Assembly: GCA_910584545.1 (NCBI GenBank)
Contig: CAJUBC010000002.1
Location: forward strand, 1-64,000
DNA from: an uncultured Muribaculaceae bacterium
GTDB lineage: Bacteria; Bacteroidota; Bacteroidia; Bacteroidales; Muribaculaceae
DNA length: 64,000 bases
Direction of reading: 5' to 3'
Below are positions 43,352-51,806 of this stretch, piece by piece (the first letter of the stretch is position 1; every line of letters starts with the position of its first letter). The translations under genes and the position numbers were made by a program. The notes under the pieces are model-generated. The model worked only from the letters and a program-made list of their open reading frames with translations, was not told where the DNA came from and did no database searches.

Positions 43352-44647
43352 TTATATTTTTTGTCTGTTTAAGGATCCCCGCTCCTTGAGGTCCCCCTCG
43401 ATGAGGGAGACGATCTCGTCGGTGGCTCCGAGGTTCTCCTCGACATATCCGGAGGCTGCTGCGCGAATGCGTGCCAGTTCAGGTGCGTTGTCGCGGAGAC
43501 CCGCGAACCAGTCGCGCAGGTCCTCGTAATTCTCCACTTTCTCGCCTATGCCGAGCTCAATCATACGCAGCGGCGTGGACTTCCGCTCTATTCTCGGCCC
43601 GAAACTCACGGGTATGCCGTAGACGGTAGGCTCAATCACGCTGTGCAGGTAGGGGGTGAATCCTCCCCCCACGTATGCCCATGTGCCGTAGCGGTATAGC
43701 CGCGGAAGGTCGCCGACATGGTCCACGATCAACGACTGCACGCCGTTGAAGTCTGTGCCACCGGAGCATTCGGATAGTCTCGTGCTTCCGTGTTCGAGGC
43801 TTTCGGAGAGTGAGTGGATGTTCCGGTCGCTGATGTCGTGCGGAACGAAGATGAAGCGTGTATCGGGGTTTTCGTTGGCGAGGCGAGTGGTCATGGCTGC
43901 GTCGCGGCGGTCGCTCACGCTGCCGGCGACAAACACCCTGCGGGCACGGCAGAAGCTGTCGAGAGCGGGATGGCTCCAGGGTGAGGCTGCGATTGCGGCG
44001 GCGTTGTCAAAGAGCGGGTCGCCGCACATTGATGCGCGTGTGTCGTCGAGACGACGCAGATTCTCGAGCGAGGATATGTCCGGTGTGAATATGTGCGTGT
44101 AGCATTCAAGATCGCGACGGTAATCACCGCCGTACCACTTGAAGAAGGCCGAGTCCTCGCGGATCAGGGCCGAGACAAGATAGGTGGGAATTTTGCGGCG
44201 ACTTAGCTCGCTGAGATAGTTATGCCAGTATTCCGAAACCATAAAGAGTGCCGCGTCTGGTTTCACAGCGTCGATGAAATCCCTGGCGTTGCGCGGCGTG
44301 TCCCATGGCAGATAGAACACATGGTCGGCCTGTCCGGGATTGCGGATCACAGCTTCGTAGCCGGAGGGAGAGAAGAAGCTGACTACCACCCGGCACCCGG
44401 CATGACGGCGCTTGAGAGCGGCGATGATGGGCCTTGCGATGGCGTATTCCCCCAGCGAGGAGGCATGCACCCATATCGTCGGGACGCGGCAGTCCGTGCC
44501 AAGTTCTCCACGGATCTTGGCAAGCAGGTTGCTGCGGCCCCGCAGGAACCGCACCATCTTCGAGCTGCTGTTTTCCGGCAGGTGTCCTGCGGCCATCGCC
44601 GTGAGACGGGCCGCGGATTTCAGTCCGGCGTTATATAGCTTCGACAT
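43352..44647 (-). CDS. waaA: 3-deoxy-D-manno-octulosonic acid (Kdo) transferase
   Basis: 431 residues from the ATG at 44647 (MSKLYNAGLKSAARLTAM). A longer reading starting at 44713 was rejected because it begins inside a -7 promoter element. This GT30 enzyme transfers Kdo from CMP-Kdo to lipid A precursor at the inner membrane. The conserved WVHASSLGEYAIARPII block contains the catalytic Glu, and FSPSGYE and the C-terminal YVGGGFTPYLHSVIEPTVYGIPVSFGP blocks are GT30 signatures. It is followed directly by kdsB. Confidence 0.95.
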   Translation of the reverse strand: MSKLYNAGLKSAARLTAMAAGHLPENSSSKMVRFLRGRSNLLAKIRGELGTDCRVPTIWVHASSLGEYAIARPIIAALKRRHAGCRVVVSFFSPSGYEAVIRNPGQADHVFYLPWDTPRNARDFIDAVKPDAALFMVSEYWHNYLSELSRRKIPTYLVSALIREDSAFFKWYGGDYRRDLECYTHIFTPDISSLENLRRLDDTRASMCGDPLFDNAAAIAASPWSHPALDSFCRARRVFVAGSVSDRRDAAMTTRLANENPDTRFIFVPHDISDRNIHSLSESLEHGSTRLSECSGGTDFNGVQSLIVDHVGDLPRLYRYGTWAYVGGGFTPYLHSVIEPTVYGIPVSFGPRIERKSTPLRMIELGIGEKVENYEDLRDWFAGLRDNAPELARIRAAASGYVEENLGATDEIVSLIEGDLKERGSLNRQKI

Positions 44648-44710
44648 TCTCTCCTTGTTGTTATCGTAGGGATACGCGCCAATCTCTCTGCCCGTACCGA
44701 CATATAAATG

Positions 44711-44718
44711 CAAAATTA
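44711..44718 (-). promoter_or_regulatory. Putative -7 element for waaA-kdsB-GT operon
   Basis: Minus-strand TAATTTTG 64 bases before the waaA ATG. No TTTG lies at the right distance for a -33 box. It helps exclude an upstream start for waaA. Confidence 0.4.
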
Positions 44719-44780
44719 CGAAATTTCGGCAAATAATCCTAATACAAGTTGAGGTCTGTGTCGGTTATGCGGTTTTCAGG

Positions 44781-46769
44781 TCATCTGAAGACCTTGTTGG
44801 CGAGTTCCCGCTCACTGTATGTCTGGACTATGGCATGGAGTTTGCGGAGCATCCGCGCCTCCTCGGGGTGACCCTTGCCGGCGAGATTGTTCTTCAGCAG
44901 CGGGTCTTTCACGAAGTTGTGCAGCGTCTTTGCCTGCCATGTCTCTGTGTCGGCAACAAGCATCCAGTCTCCCATGATGATCTGTGGCGTATGGTCCCAT
45001 CGGAACGCCCAGGGCTCCTTGCCGTTGCGCTCGTCGGCGAATACGTCGCGGCCGAAGGCGAAGAAGGGACGGTCGTAGCCCAAGAGTCCCAGAAGTGTGG
45101 GTAGCACGTCGATCTGCTGCATCATGCCGGGATGGACGCGGGATTCGAGTTTGCCGGATGGATCGTACAGAATGATGGGTATCTTGGTGTGACCCAAAAG
45201 ATTGTTGTATTCCTCATGCTCGGGGGTATGCAGATATGCATGGTCGGCCGATATGACGAAAAGAGTGTTGTTGAACCAGGGTTCCCGGCTCGCCTTGGCG
45301 AAGAACTCGCGCAGACAGTCGTCGGTGTAGCGCACTGTGCGGTAGTTGGGCCGTTTTTCCTCCGGATATTTCGATTCGAGTTCCTCGGGAAGCTTCAGCG
45401 GATGATGGTTGGTGATGGTGAAGATTCCGGTGACGAACGGCTGCTGCATCTCGCCGATCTTCGTTCGGAAGAATTCGAGGAACTTGCCGTCCCATATTCC
45501 CCACGTACCGTCGAAATCCTTCAGACCGTCGAACCTCTTGTCGGCCACATACTCGTCCTTGCCGTAATAGTCCTTCATGCCGGCCTGACGGGTGAAGCCC
45601 TGTATGCCGAGACTCTCATTGTCCGCTCCGAGGAACCAGGAGGAGCGGTAGCCTTTCCGCTCAAGAAGTTCTCCGATACCCGACACGTGGTTGAGCGAAT
45701 AGGGGCTTACCACGAAGCTCTTCTTCATCCTCGGGGTGGAGGCGAGCAGAGAGGGGAGGGCGTCGATCGAGAATCCGCTGTTGGAGTATGTGCGCTCGAA
45801 GCGGGTGCTTCGGGTCATCAGCGAGTCGAGGAACGGCATGTAGCCCTTGTAGGTGCCGCCTTCCAGATCGGGATTGAGGAGGCCGGAATATTCCGCGCCG
45901 AAACTTTCGAGGACAAGGAACACCACGTTGTGTCCCCGCAGGATTGCCGCAGAGTCGGCGGGAGCGGGATGGTCCGGAGTATACTCGGAGGCGAGTTCGG
46001 AGGGATTGCTGAAGAACTCCGGCGATCTGTCGGGGGAGGCTCCGGTGGTGCGCAGTATGGCGAACGGCGTGTTGAGCACGAGGTCAACGTCCTCGGGGTT
46101 CGTGGCGAAGCGCTGCGCGTAACCCACGGCGATCGGGCGCGTCACCGAGGAGAATGTGCAGCCGCGCACACCGAAGATGAAGAATGCCACCCAGATACCG
46201 AGCCGAAGGGTGTTGCCCAGATAGTAGCGCCAGAGAGGCTGAGCCGGTCGGCGCCCCGGATTGCGGAACAACTTCCACATAGACCATATCATCACCGCGA
46301 GCAGAAGTACGAGATACCAGTGAGTCAGGGCCTCCATGCCGATGATCCTGGCTATGTTTCCCTCGTTGCCGAACTCGGTGAAGAGCGACATAGTGCTCCG
46401 CTGATGGCGATAACCGTAGAAGACGGAGTCGCAGAGATTGGCGAGCAGAGCGATGCTGTTGGTGATGACGTATGTCCATTTCACGCTCTTCCACCATCCG
46501 GGACGCTCCTTCCGGTGCAACGGTAGGAAGGCGAGCACCAGCCATAGCGCGTTGACATACATTATGGCGGAGGTGTCGAAAAGCAGACCTCCGTGTGAGA
46601 TCAGCATGAACGAGGATGTGGTGATGCGGAATGTTCCTATATTCTCCCAGAGAAACACCAGACGCGTCACCTCCATCAGCACATATATCCACAGTATGTC
46701 GCACACCGCGCACATCATCGGCGATTTCCACAACCGCCTGAACATTTCCTTTATGTCGTATTTAGTCAT
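44781..46769 (-). CDS. LtaS-like sulfatase-fold phosphotransferase (membrane), first copy
   Basis: 662 residues. Roughly five transmembrane helices occupy residues 1-215; an alkaline-phosphatase/sulfatase-type domain follows (about 270-600). Metal-site features are NVVFLVLESFGAEYSG (Glu), a Ser/Thr nucleophile region around NSGFSIDALPSLLAS, and FVISADHAYLHTPEH (Asp-His). This is the architecture of lipoteichoic acid synthase and of the phosphoglycerol or phosphoethanolamine transferases that decorate glycans in Gram-negatives. Since the organism has LPS and no teichoic acid, modification of LPS or another envelope glycan is more likely (inference). A second, distant paralogue lies two genes upstream. 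Confidence 0.82.
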   Translation of the reverse strand: MTKYDIKEMFRRLWKSPMMCAVCDILWIYVLMEVTRLVFLWENIGTFRITTSSFMLISHGGLLFDTSAIMYVNALWLVLAFLPLHRKERPGWWKSVKWTYVITNSIALLANLCDSVFYGYRHQRSTMSLFTEFGNEGNIARIIGMEALTHWYLVLLLAVMIWSMWKLFRNPGRRPAQPLWRYYLGNTLRLGIWVAFFIFGVRGCTFSSVTRPIAVGYAQRFATNPEDVDLVLNTPFAILRTTGASPDRSPEFFSNPSELASEYTPDHPAPADSAAILRGHNVVFLVLESFGAEYSGLLNPDLEGGTYKGYMPFLDSLMTRSTRFERTYSNSGFSIDALPSLLASTPRMKKSFVVSPYSLNHVSGIGELLERKGYRSSWFLGADNESLGIQGFTRQAGMKDYYGKDEYVADKRFDGLKDFDGTWGIWDGKFLEFFRTKIGEMQQPFVTGIFTITNHHPLKLPEELESKYPEEKRPNYRTVRYTDDCLREFFAKASREPWFNNTLFVISADHAYLHTPEHEEYNNLLGHTKIPIILYDPSGKLESRVHPGMMQQIDVLPTLLGLLGYDRPFFAFGRDVFADERNGKEPWAFRWDHTPQIIMGDWMLVADTETWQAKTLHNFVKDPLLKNNLAGKGHPEEARMLRKLHAIVQTYSERELANKVFR

Positions 46770-46787
46770 AGTCAGTAAACGGAGTAA

Positions 46788-47810
46788 TCATGCATGATTG
46801 TCTGATTCGTGGTCAAAAAATATCTCGTTGAAGGGATGAGAGCCGGCCTGGGCTGCGCGTTTCGAGAAATTGCTGCGGTACATTCCGGGGCCTATGAGCA
46901 GATATGAGCTGTCGGCGCGCGCGATGGCGAAGAAGTCGACGAACGTCTTCATCTCAGATTCTCCGTCACTCTCCTTGCGGTCGATATGGGCTATCCTGCC
47001 GGGTATGGTCACTACATCCGGCACACCGGATACCGCGGCGAGAAACCGCATGCTGTCGGAGGTGACAAGCACTTTCTTCCCCCGGTTTTCAGCCATAGTC
47101 CGGATCTCCCGGATTTTATTGACGCCCCCCTCTATGAGCCTTTTCTGTTCCTCGGGAGCGAGCGGGAAGCGTTCCCTGCGCGGCTCGTCGAAGTCTCCGA
47201 GCAGTTCGAGAAATCTCGTGGAGACCGAGATATAGTGCTTGCCGAGCAACGGTTCTGTTTCCGCCAGCCTTTTCTCAAGAGCGGGGGACGGCTTGAACAG
47301 TTCGGAGAATAGTTCTCCAAATCTCTCTTCGGCGAAAAAGAAGCTCGAATAGCAATGGAACTGGCGCACGGCCGGGTCGCTTACGGCTTTTTCGAAATAA
47401 TGTCTCTGCCAGCGTTTCTCGCGCAGATCGGTCTCTCCGCGAGTGTCCATGTAGACCGGGCGCGATGTCGAGCTGCTGTACGACACGTCCTCGTCGGCTA
47501 TCCTCCAGTCGTAGCCGGCGGGAACAAGATAATCCTCGAGGCGGAAGGGGAAGCGGAAATAGATGCGGAAGTCCATGCCGAGGTTCCTGGCGCTCTCATA
47601 GAGCGAGCAGATGCCGCGCAACCTGTCGGCGAGTCCTCCATGCATGCGCCGTCCGTCTGCCATGAAGATCACCTGCGGTTTGTCGCTCCTTGCCGGTGAG
47701 CTGTCATGACTATAATAGTGGGCAAGATGCCGCCTCTCCACGCGGTGGTAGCGGTACCGGCGGAAGAAGAGATAATTCACCTCACTTTTTATCTGTTCCA
47801 GTATCTTCAT
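46788..47810 (-). CDS. Putative NodZ/fucosyltransferase-like glycosyltransferase
   Basis: 340-residue cytoplasmic protein without a firm family match. The segment MHGGLADRLRGICSLYESARNLGMDFRIYF resembles the 'GxGNRL' start of NodZ/FUT8-type GT-B fucosyltransferases. The segment SSYLLIGPGMYRSNFSKRAAQAGSHPF resembles their C-terminal donor-site loop, and KKVLVTSDSMRFLAAV is consistent with the second Rossmann half. I therefore call it a putative glycosyltransferase with low to moderate confidence. It overlaps the second LtaS-like gene by 4 bases and precedes the first by 18 bases, so it sits between two phosphotransferases in one operon. Confidence 0.5.
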   Translation of the reverse strand: MKILEQIKSEVNYLFFRRYRYHRVERRHLAHYYSHDSSPARSDKPQVIFMADGRRMHGGLADRLRGICSLYESARNLGMDFRIYFRFPFRLEDYLVPAGYDWRIADEDVSYSSSTSRPVYMDTRGETDLREKRWQRHYFEKAVSDPAVRQFHCYSSFFFAEERFGELFSELFKPSPALEKRLAETEPLLGKHYISVSTRFLELLGDFDEPRRERFPLAPEEQKRLIEGGVNKIREIRTMAENRGKKVLVTSDSMRFLAAVSGVPDVVTIPGRIAHIDRKESDGESEMKTFVDFFAIARADSSYLLIGPGMYRSNFSKRAAQAGSHPFNEIFFDHESDNHA

Positions 47811-49639
47811 TTCAGTCCGGTCGTATTCTTTTTATTGAATTCAGGCTTCTTCAGCAGGTCATGTTTTATTATCATGCTGCTTACCTCACGGGACGTCTTC
47901 ACCTCGCGTATCTTAACGGGCGACGTTCCCTCTGTGTTGCCATGGAGACGTGTGTCCTGACCGACAGCGAACCTTATCGAATCCTGACCGAGAATGGAAT
48001 GACCAAGTCCATGCCAGCAATAGTCGGTGAGTCCCAGCAGCTGCAGAAGCGTCGGGTATACGTCTATCTGTCCGATGATGCCGTCGCTTTTGAGGGTCAC
48101 CGGTGAATTGACCATCGCCATAAGGGAACACTCTCTGGGTGAGACTATCTTTGCTCCGAGTTCCGTGGCGAGCATATCCTTGCGGTTGCAGTGCAGTCCT
48201 TCATGGTCGCCGGTGATGAGCACCAAGGTCTCTGCTGCATCGGAACGGCTCTCCACATAGTCGACCATCTTTTTCAGTGCTCCGTCCACGAAATTGGCGC
48301 AGTTGAGATAGCCGGAGAGATAGAAAGGCACGGCATCGCTGAATTGGAATCTCCGCAGCCGTTCCGGGAATTCCTCCGGATCATGGCCGGTCATAAGCAC
48401 AATCTGGACGAAGGCTGTCTCTCCCTCTTTCCATAGTTCTCCGGCGCGGCAACGGGCTATGATCTGGTCCATCAGCGCTGAATCCGTGAGCCTGTCGCCG
48501 TCGGTCTCTCCGGGTGACCAGTCAGAGCCCCAGAGGATGGCGTCAAGTCCGAATGCCTCGGCCACTTTCCCCTGGTTCCAGATATTCGGGCCGTCCGTGG
48601 TCAGAAGGTAGGTCTTCGCCCCTTTCAGCTCCTTCATCGCCTTGGAGACGGTGAAGTAGGTGTTGTCTATGTTATGGAAACTGTAGCATTCCGTGGCGGA
48701 TGGTATGAGTCCGGCGTTGATCAGCAACTGACAGTCGATGCTGTGTCCGGCTCCTGTCTGAGTGAGCATGTTGGGAAAGTATATGGTTCCCTCATCCCTT
48801 GCGACGAGGGAATTGAGGAATGGCATGATCTCATGTCCCTCCACCTCTATTCCGACAGGCCATGCCTCAAGTGACTCACAGATGATCCATACGAGGTTGC
48901 GCCGTGGCTTAACGCCGTCAGGCAGCGGATTTACTTTCTTTTTAGTCGCGAGCCATCTCTCTATTCCATTCCGATCCTCCTGAGGTAGCGGTTGTGAACC
49001 CTCTATGATGTCATAGATTAGGTTGCCGGGTAGTGTCTGTACCTGCACCACGGTGGCATGCCTGTTGGGAGAAGCGGATATATGGCGGTGGTATTCCATG
49101 AATCCTCCTTTCATGGCGGTGATAGAGAAAGCGATGAGGAAGAATGCGCCGAGTGTGGCGAAATAAGCGCCGGGACTCTTCCGACTCTTCATTTTATGGC
49201 GCGCATAATAGACTATCTGCGCCGCTGTTGTGGCGGGAAAGAGCAGGTCGACGACGCGGAACGAGTTGAACACGCTTGTGGTGAAATCGGCGAGATTGCC
49301 GGCAAGCGCATAACTCGATGCAGGAATCATCCCCGTATAGTTGCGAGCGTAGAGTAGATTGGCGATAAGCCAGATGTCGAGCAGAATGTCTACTGAGACC
49401 TGCGCAATCCTCGATCGCCATGCTCCGTAGGGCATCACGAAGAGGAATGCGATGAAAAATGTATTGATGTAGGTGAGGGGCTGCACCATTCCTATCATGG
49501 AGGTCATCATGCCCCAGATGATGTCGAAGATGATGAACTTTGCGAATACCGTAATCAGGCTGATCTCGACGTCACCGCTCCAGAGCCGCTTCGGGAACAG
49601 TATGTGGCGTAGCTTCGCAAGAACTGTCTTCATCTCCAT
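47807..49639 (-). CDS. LtaS-like sulfatase-fold phosphotransferase (membrane), second copy
   Basis: 610 residues with four or five transmembrane helices in about residues 20-185 and a periplasmic sulfatase-type domain (about 240-545). Metal-site features are NLVWIICESLEAWP (Glu), the nucleophile region TQTGAGHSIDCQLL, and VLITGDHEGLHCNR (Asp-His). It shares fold and layout with the 44781-46769 protein but little sequence identity by eye, so it probably has a different acceptor or donor. The start may be Met1 (49639) or Met3 (49633). Likely role: transfer of a phospho-substituent such as phosphoethanolamine or phosphoglycerol to an envelope glycan (inference). Confidence 0.8.
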   Translation of the reverse strand: MEMKTVLAKLRHILFPKRLWSGDVEISLITVFAKFIIFDIIWGMMTSMIGMVQPLTYINTFFIAFLFVMPYGAWRSRIAQVSVDILLDIWLIANLLYARNYTGMIPASSYALAGNLADFTTSVFNSFRVVDLLFPATTAAQIVYYARHKMKSRKSPGAYFATLGAFFLIAFSITAMKGGFMEYHRHISASPNRHATVVQVQTLPGNLIYDIIEGSQPLPQEDRNGIERWLATKKKVNPLPDGVKPRRNLVWIICESLEAWPVGIEVEGHEIMPFLNSLVARDEGTIYFPNMLTQTGAGHSIDCQLLINAGLIPSATECYSFHNIDNTYFTVSKAMKELKGAKTYLLTTDGPNIWNQGKVAEAFGLDAILWGSDWSPGETDGDRLTDSALMDQIIARCRAGELWKEGETAFVQIVLMTGHDPEEFPERLRRFQFSDAVPFYLSGYLNCANFVDGALKKMVDYVESRSDAAETLVLITGDHEGLHCNRKDMLATELGAKIVSPRECSLMAMVNSPVTLKSDGIIGQIDVYPTLLQLLGLTDYCWHGLGHSILGQDSIRFAVGQDTRLHGNTEGTSPVKIREVKTSREVSSMIIKHDLLKKPEFNKKNTTGLK

Positions 49640-49678
49640 CTGCGTGACAGTTAATAGTCATGGTGTCGTTAGGTCAGC

Positions 49679-50359
49679 TTAAGCACGCGCTTTCTTCTTG
49701 CTGAAGGCTTTCCAGACGATGAAGAGGATGCAGAGCAGAAGCAGAGCGTAGCCTCCCCATGTGAGGTAACGGTTGTATTCCTCTACCTTCTCGAAAAGCA
49801 TGTCGGGGTCCACATGGACGGAGAGCCAGTAGCCGAGGACCCCCAGGATGCTGTTCCATATCAGTGCGCCCAAAGAAGTGTAGAGCGCGAACTGGGCGAT
49901 GTTCATCCTGGCGAGTCCGGCGGGAATGGATATCAGCTGACGGACTGCGGGAATGAGCCGCCCTATCAGGGTGGACACCGCCCCGTGGCGGTCGAAATAC
50001 TTCTCGGCCTTCTCTACTTTCTCTCGGTCTATGAGGCATGCGTGTCCAAGTTTGCTGTCGGCGAACCGGTAGATGACCGGACGGCCTACCCAGAGGGAAA
50101 GGAAATAGTTGACAAACGCGCCGGCAAGAGCTCCGAGCGTGGCGACAACCACCACCATATATACGTTCATGTCGGCTCCGACACCGTAGTTGCGGCAGGC
50201 GAGATAAGCGGCCGGAGGAACCACCACTTCCGACGGGAAGGGGATGAAGGAGCTCTCGATCATCATGAACAGGAACACGAAGAGATAGTTCGCATTGTCG
50301 ACAAACCACTGGAAAAAAGAGCTCGCGTCGAAGATGGCGAGCGGTATGAGGTCAAGCAT
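49679..50359 (-). CDS. DedA family membrane protein
   Basis: 226-residue inner-membrane protein with the DedA (SNARE-associated/VTT) signatures MIESSFIPFPSEVVVPPAAYLA, with the essential acidic residue and prolines, and GRLIPAVRQLISIPAGLARM. The tail is basic (KAFSKKKARA). DedA proteins are involved in membrane lipid homeostasis, including recycling of undecaprenyl phosphate in some members. That fits its position at the head of a cluster of envelope glycan enzymes (inference). It is divergent from the FprA gene. Confidence 0.9.
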   Translation of the reverse strand: MLDLIPLAIFDASSFFQWFVDNANYLFVFLFMMIESSFIPFPSEVVVPPAAYLACRNYGVGADMNVYMVVVVATLGALAGAFVNYFLSLWVGRPVIYRFADSKLGHACLIDREKVEKAEKYFDRHGAVSTLIGRLIPAVRQLISIPAGLARMNIAQFALYTSLGALIWNSILGVLGYWLSVHVDPDMLFEKVEEYNRYLTWGGYALLLLCILFIVWKAFSKKKARA

Positions 50360-50419
50360 TTTTTTCTAATTTTGGGGAATACCTAATTGACAGAGGTTAT
50401 TCCATAATTGTTAATTGAA

Positions 50420-50452
50420 TTGACAAAGTTAATAATTTTTTTTGTAATTTTG
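50420..50452 (+). promoter_or_regulatory. Putative promoter of the FprA-type flavoprotein gene
   Basis: TAATTTTG at 50445-50452 with a weak -33 (TTG at 50420-50422) 22 bases upstream. Its position rules out the longer in-frame start at 50408. Confidence 0.45.
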
Positions 50453-50515
50453 CCATATAAAACTCCCGACGGGGCATGTCTTTCTGTCGGGTTTCCAAAA
50501 TTTAGCAAAAACTTT

Positions 50516-51718
50516 ATGAATGTTAAAGAAATAACCGAAGGCGTATATTACGCCGGAGTGAACGACCGGGTGACTGCCCTCTTCGAAGGTCTGTGGCCCA
50601 TCCCCGAGGGTGTTAGCTACAATTCCTATATAGTGAAAGGGGAGAATGGGACGGCTCTTATAGATACCGTCCGTATAGACGAGGTGCGCGAGTTCCTCGA
50701 CAACATCAGCCGTATCCAGGATGGAAAACCTATCGACTATCTGGTGATCAACCACATGGAGCCTGACCATTCCGGCTCTATTCCCGAAGTCGTGCGCGCA
50801 TATCCCGATGTGAAGATTGTCGGCAACGTACAGACTATCGGCATGATAAAGGGTTTCTATCATATCGACGATGACTCGCGGTTCCTCGAGGTAAAGGATG
50901 GCGACACGCTCGATCTCGGAGGCAAGACTCTGAAGTTCTACCTGACTCCGATGGTTCACTGGCCCGAGACCATGATGACATACCTGGAGGAGAGCGGCAC
51001 GCTTTTCTCCGGAGATGCCTTCGGCACGTTCGGCGCGCTCAACGGCGCGGTGACCGACTGCGAGATGGAGACGGACCGTTATTTCCCGGAGATGTACCGT
51101 TACTATGCCGATATCGTCGGCAAGTACGGCAAGTTCGTGCAGCGCGCTCTGGCACGACTCTCCGGTGTCGATATCAAATGGATATGCTCTACCCATGGAC
51201 CGGTCTGGCATTCACGCATAGGGGAGGTCGTAGGACTCGTGGACAGGCTGAGCCGATATGAGAGTGAGCCGGGCGTGGTGATAGTCTATGGCTCGATGTA
51301 CGGCAACACGGCTGAGATGGCCGAGGAAGTGGCCCGCGGGCTGGCCGAGGCCGGCGTGACCAACATCATCATGCATGATGCCTCTCATTCCACGATGAGT
51401 CAGATGATCGCCGACGCTTACCGCTACGAGGGACTCGTGGTCGGAAGCGCAACCTACTCGATGCGCCTCTTCCCGCCGGTTGAGGAGTTCATGAACGCGA
51501 TGGAGACGCGCGAGATAAGGAACAAGGTGTTCGCCTCCTTCGGCAGCTTCACCTGGGCCAAGGGTGTTGTAGGCTCGAAGATGGACGAATACGCCTCGAG
51601 AATGGGTCTCGATTCCGTCGGATACGTGGGGATGAAGCAGACTCTCGACGATGAATCGCGTGCGGCCGCCAGAAAACTCGGTGCCGAAGTTGCCGGCCGC
51701 CTCACCCTCAAACACTAA
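50516..51718 (+). CDS. fprA: FprA-type flavodiiron protein
   Basis: 400 residues from the ATG at 50516 (MNVKEITEGVYYAGVND). Residues 1-250 form a metallo-beta-lactamase-like diiron domain with the ligand motif H-x-E-x-D-H, here His80, Glu82, Asp84 and His85 in INHMEPDHSG. Residues about 255-400 form a flavodoxin domain binding FMN (VIVYGSMYGNTAEMAEEVARGL). A-type flavodiiron proteins reduce oxygen to water and/or nitric oxide to nitrous oxide, protecting anaerobes. No rubredoxin domain is fused, so a separate electron donor is needed. It is a single gene between divergent dedA and a convergent terminator. Confidence 0.93.
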   Translation: MNVKEITEGVYYAGVNDRVTALFEGLWPIPEGVSYNSYIVKGENGTALIDTVRIDEVREFLDNISRIQDGKPIDYLVINHMEPDHSGSIPEVVRAYPDVKIVGNVQTIGMIKGFYHIDDDSRFLEVKDGDTLDLGGKTLKFYLTPMVHWPETMMTYLEESGTLFSGDAFGTFGALNGAVTDCEMETDRYFPEMYRYYADIVGKYGKFVQRALARLSGVDIKWICSTHGPVWHSRIGEVVGLVDRLSRYESEPGVVIVYGSMYGNTAEMAEEVARGLAEAGVTNIIMHDASHSTMSQMIADAYRYEGLVVGSATYSMRLFPPVEEFMNAMETREIRNKVFASFGSFTWAKGVVGSKMDEYASRMGLDSVGYVGMKQTLDDESRAAARKLGAEVAGRLTLKH

Positions 51719-51760
51719 TTTTTGAATAGGTTGTGAGCTTTAGCTCCAACACCGGTATAA

Positions 51761-51791
51761 AAGAAAGGCCCCGCATCGCGGACCTTTTCTT
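51761..51791. terminator. Terminator downstream of fprA and of duplicated operon copy 1
   Basis: Arms 51761-51774 and 51778-51791 form an interrupted stem. The plus strand continues TTTTCTTTTTC and the minus strand TTTCTTTTATACC, so it may work both ways. Its core GGCCCCGCATCGCGGA (51767-51782) recurs exactly at 54879-54894 behind the second operon copy. Confidence 0.75.
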
Positions 51792-51806
51792 TTTCACTAA
51801 TGCCTG

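Noticed and set aside
44648..44713. Longer N-terminus for waaA starting at 44713
   Set aside because: It would begin within a TAATTTTG promoter element and adds residues unlike GT30 enzymes.
45132..46526. 464-codon open frame on the plus strand opposite the first LtaS-like gene
   Set aside because: Antisense shadow of a gene with clear catalytic motifs; the translated sequence is low in hydrophobic segments and resembles no family.
50461..50494. Hairpin in the fprA leader (CCCGAC with GTCGGG) followed by TTTCC
   Set aside because: Only 6 bp with a 15-base loop and a poor T tract; not enough to claim an attenuator or riboswitch.
50408..50515. Longer N-terminus for the FprA-type protein
   Set aside because: The extension runs through the promoter -7 element, and the family begins at the MNVKEITEGVYYAG start.
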